From Clusia tigrina (taxonomy: Eukaryota; Arthropoda; Insecta; Diptera; Clusiidae): a stretch of 64,000 bases of DNA. Within the stretch, counting starts at the first letter, position 1; each line of letters opens with the position of its first letter. The notes under the pieces are model-generated. The model was not told where the DNA came from and did no database searches. It saw nothing but the letters and a program-made list of their open reading frames with translations. The stretch spans positions 201,526,258-201,590,257 of the forward strand of contig OV050032.1 in the NCBI GenBank assembly GCA_920105625.2, written 5' to 3'. This document shows, one piece after another, positions 62,028 to 64,000 of this stretch. Both the position numbers and the translations under genes were made by a program.

Positions 62028-62259
62028 AGTCAACAAGCGATCAGATCGGAGCGTGAACGTGTCCGCGAACAACGTGTTTCCAAATAGATTCCTTTCCAGT
62101 TCAAAGACATTTTTCCGAATTTGTGGTGTTGTTGTTGTGAAAATTTAATTTTGTGAAATATTTTCGAAAATCCTGTGAAGTGAACAGAACAACGCACGCG
62201 GAAGGAAGGACGAGTTGTGTGCCCTCGCGCAGGATACCCGCCGATCGCGCTCAAACTGG
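62028..62259 (+). other. Probable 5'-noncoding first exon with initiator and DPE-like core promoter
   Basis: TCAGTC at 62026-62031 fits the fly initiator with +1 at A62028. GAACGTG at 62055-62061 starts exactly at +28 and matches the downstream promoter element (RGWYV with CGTG) except at one position. No TATA box lies 30 bases upstream. A donor GG|GTAAGC at 62259/62260 would end the exon. The exon has no long frame, so it would be 5' UTR; coding exons would lie beyond the window. Confidence 0.5.
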
Positions 62260-62455
62260 GTAAGCATGCTGATTGAGTATTTGATTGAGTTGCCATTTTA
62301 GTTGTGTGGTTGGATGGGATCTACGGGTCCTTTCAGTGTGATTTTCAGGGTAATATTTAGCAGAGTGCAGCCTCTGAGAGTCACTCTGAGAAGTGTAGAG
62401 AAAGGTCCTTTCGACAGTGTGGTTAGAAGTGGTCTTGTGCAGTCAATTTCTTTAC

Positions 62456-62890
62456 AACTCCTGAAGGGAAAGTGTGGTGTGTCTAAGGAAAATGTGATAT
62501 GTCTAAGGATAATGTAGTATGTCTAAGGATAATGTAGTATGTCTAAGGATAATGTAGTATGTCTAAGGAAAATGTGGAGTGTCTCAGGAAAATGTGGAGT
62601 GTCTAAGGATAATGTAGTATGTCTAAGGAAAATGTGGAGTATCTAAGGAAAATGTGATATGTCTAAGGATAATGTAGTATGTCTAAGGATAATGTAGTAT
62701 GTCTAAGGATAATGTAGTATGTCTAAGGAAAATGTGGAGTGTCTCAGGAATGTCTGAGGAAAGTGTGGTGTGTCTAAGGATAATCTTGAGCGTCTAAGGA
62801 ATATATGGAGTGTCTAAGGAAAATCTAGAGTGTCTCAGGAAAATGTGGAATGTCTAAGAAAAATGTGTTGTCTCTGGAATATGTGATGCT
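62456..62890 (+). repeat. 20-bp array (GTCTAAGGATAATGTAGTAT)
   Basis: About 21 units in two types (gataatgtagtat, gaaaatgtggagt) lying in the presumed first intron. Confidence 0.95.
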
Positions 62891-63154
62891 TCTATGAAAA
62901 ATGTGATGCTATGACTCCTCACAATCAGAACCGCATACTGCAAGCAAGGATAAAGATACAAGTGTTGGCTGGGGTGGCTAAAATCTTCTCTCAGATTATT
63001 CCTTTATTTGTTTAGAAAGGAACTCTATAATCCTGTTCATGTTACATGCGAAAACGGTTCCTAGAGTCACTGAAATGTTGCACTTCATTCCTCGTATTTA
63101 AGGTCAGCACTCCCGACCCAAATTGGTGGTATAGCTCCGACGCATCCTTGACGA
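62891..63154. other. Unique intronic spacer
   Basis: No feature supported. Confidence 0.5.
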
Positions 63155-63300
63155 TTTGTAAAGTCCTTGAGATGAGTAAAGTCCTTGACGATTTGTAAAG
63201 TCCTTGACGATTTGTAAAGTGCTTGACGATTTGTAAAGTCCTTGACGATTTGTAAAGTCCTTGACGATTTGTAAAGTCCTTGACAATGAGTAAAGTCCTC
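63155..63300 (+). repeat. 19-bp array (GTCCTTGACGATTTGTAAA)
   Basis: About eight units, one with a gatgagtaaa end and the last diverged. Confidence 0.95.
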
Positions 63301-63589
63301 ACCTGATTTTTAAGTCAGAAATAGTGAACTAAACAAAAATGTACCTGAATGTAGGAGAAGAAGAGTTTCGTGGCTTTCGCACCGTCACTGGAGTGACTTC
63401 ATTTATTTACTCTAAACTGATTTAGATCAGGTATGAAGCAAGTACTCCGTGGACCTGTGCTTTCATCCAGCAACAAAATAAATCTCATCCGTAGGCGTGG
63501 CGAAATAATGGAGAGGGTTATAATATATTTGAAATCAGGCTCCTTAATGAACTCTGAGCGTTAACAGCCTGGCAGTGGCATGGAATATC
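63301..63589. other. Unique intronic spacer
   Basis: Contains a GGCGTGGCG motif near 63496; otherwise nothing supported. Confidence 0.5.
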
Positions 63590-64000
63590 ACACAGTGATG
63601 GGCATAATACGTCTTTCGGTGATGGGTTTCATATCCTTTTGGTGCTCTAGATAATACTTCATTTGTTAATGGGCACAATACATCGTTTTGGCACAATGGA
63701 TCTTCTGATGATGGGCATCACAACTCTTTTGGTAATGGGAATCACACTCTTTTGTGCTGGACATCACACTCTTTTGTGCTGGACATCACACTCTGTTGGT
63801 GCTGGACATCACACTCTGTTGGTACTAGACACCACACTCTGTTGGTGCTGGACATCACACTCTGTTGGTACTAGACACCACACTCCTTTGGTAATGGGCA
63901 TCACACTCTGTTGGTGCTGGTTACGATACTTATTTTGGAGCTGGGTCACAATACATCTTTTGGTGATGGACACCATACTCCTATGTTAATGGGCATCACA
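63590..64000 (+). repeat. 23-bp array, runs off the window
   Basis: Units of the type gttggtgctggacatcac plus actct, with gatgggcatcac variants; purest at 63755-63880. It continues past the window end. Confidence 0.93.

Noticed and set aside
61386..62072. 228-codon - strand frame
   Set aside because: GC-rich DNA with Cys and Ser runs from CAG/CTG repeats; overlaps a likely promoter and competing + strand frames.
1..64000. tRNA or rRNA genes
   Set aside because: I looked for B-box-like GGTTCGANTCC and rRNA-like blocks and saw none I could support; a covariance-model scan was not possible.

Overview
The window looks like drosophilid (probably Drosophila) chromosomal DNA. Evidence: a spliced exon with CAG/CAA (opa) runs and Ala/Gly/His/Asn homopolymers; relics of LOA-, RTE-, I- and jockey-like non-LTR retrotransposons; a TCAGTC-type initiator; many GGGCGTGGC-type and CTCF-like motifs; and abundant short tandem repeats. 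It is not bacterial or viral: there are no operons, no dense ORFs and no ribosome-binding sites. Only one convincing host coding exon is present, at 6749-7399 on the + strand. It is the C-terminal exon of what looks like a SoxB-type transcription factor, possibly Sox21b; that name is a judgement from memory of the family, because the HMG box lies outside the window. A second, probable 5'-noncoding first exon on the + strand starts near 62028 and splices at 62259, so a downstream gene probably begins there.

Layout. 1-6748 is intron of the Sox-like gene: a decayed LOA-clade element (1-3726) carrying two nested retrotransposon fragments and an in-frame 15-bp satellite of exactly 100 units, then unique DNA, then a 124-bp tandem repeat built around the palindrome TGACATGTCA. 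6749-13470 is the last exon and its 3' flank, in which a 2.8-kb block of purine/G-rich arrays is bracketed by an inverted repeat (9779/12569). 13478-61000 is a gene desert. It alternates single-copy islands (about 0.5-2 kb, with homeodomain, octamer and SOX-like motifs) with more than twenty unrelated tandem arrays (units of 12, 15, 16, 19, 20, 21/83, 23, 31, 48, 86, 134 and about 180 bp and others). Retrotransposon relics lie at 19875-22918 (LOA, - strand, with 13-bp target-site duplications), 26280-26960 (I-like), 29540-30360 (two LOA tails, head to head), 30600-31460 (jockey-like) and 61050-61245 (LOA tail). 62028-64000 holds the putative promoter, first exon, and an intron that again contains arrays.

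Interpretation. The likely biology is a developmental-regulator locus with a long cis-regulatory desert whose spacer DNA has been replaced by locally born satellites. Several arrays can be traced to the sequence they grew from: the 15-bp array to a retrotransposon ORF, and the 83-bp array to a 25-bp seed that still bounds it. Some units carry suggestive structure: an HSF-type paired half-site in the 23-bp array, a 15-bp hairpin in the 86-bp array, a G-quadruplex run, and TGACA dyads. No protein-coding novelty was found in the desert; long ORFs there are simply stop-free repeats.
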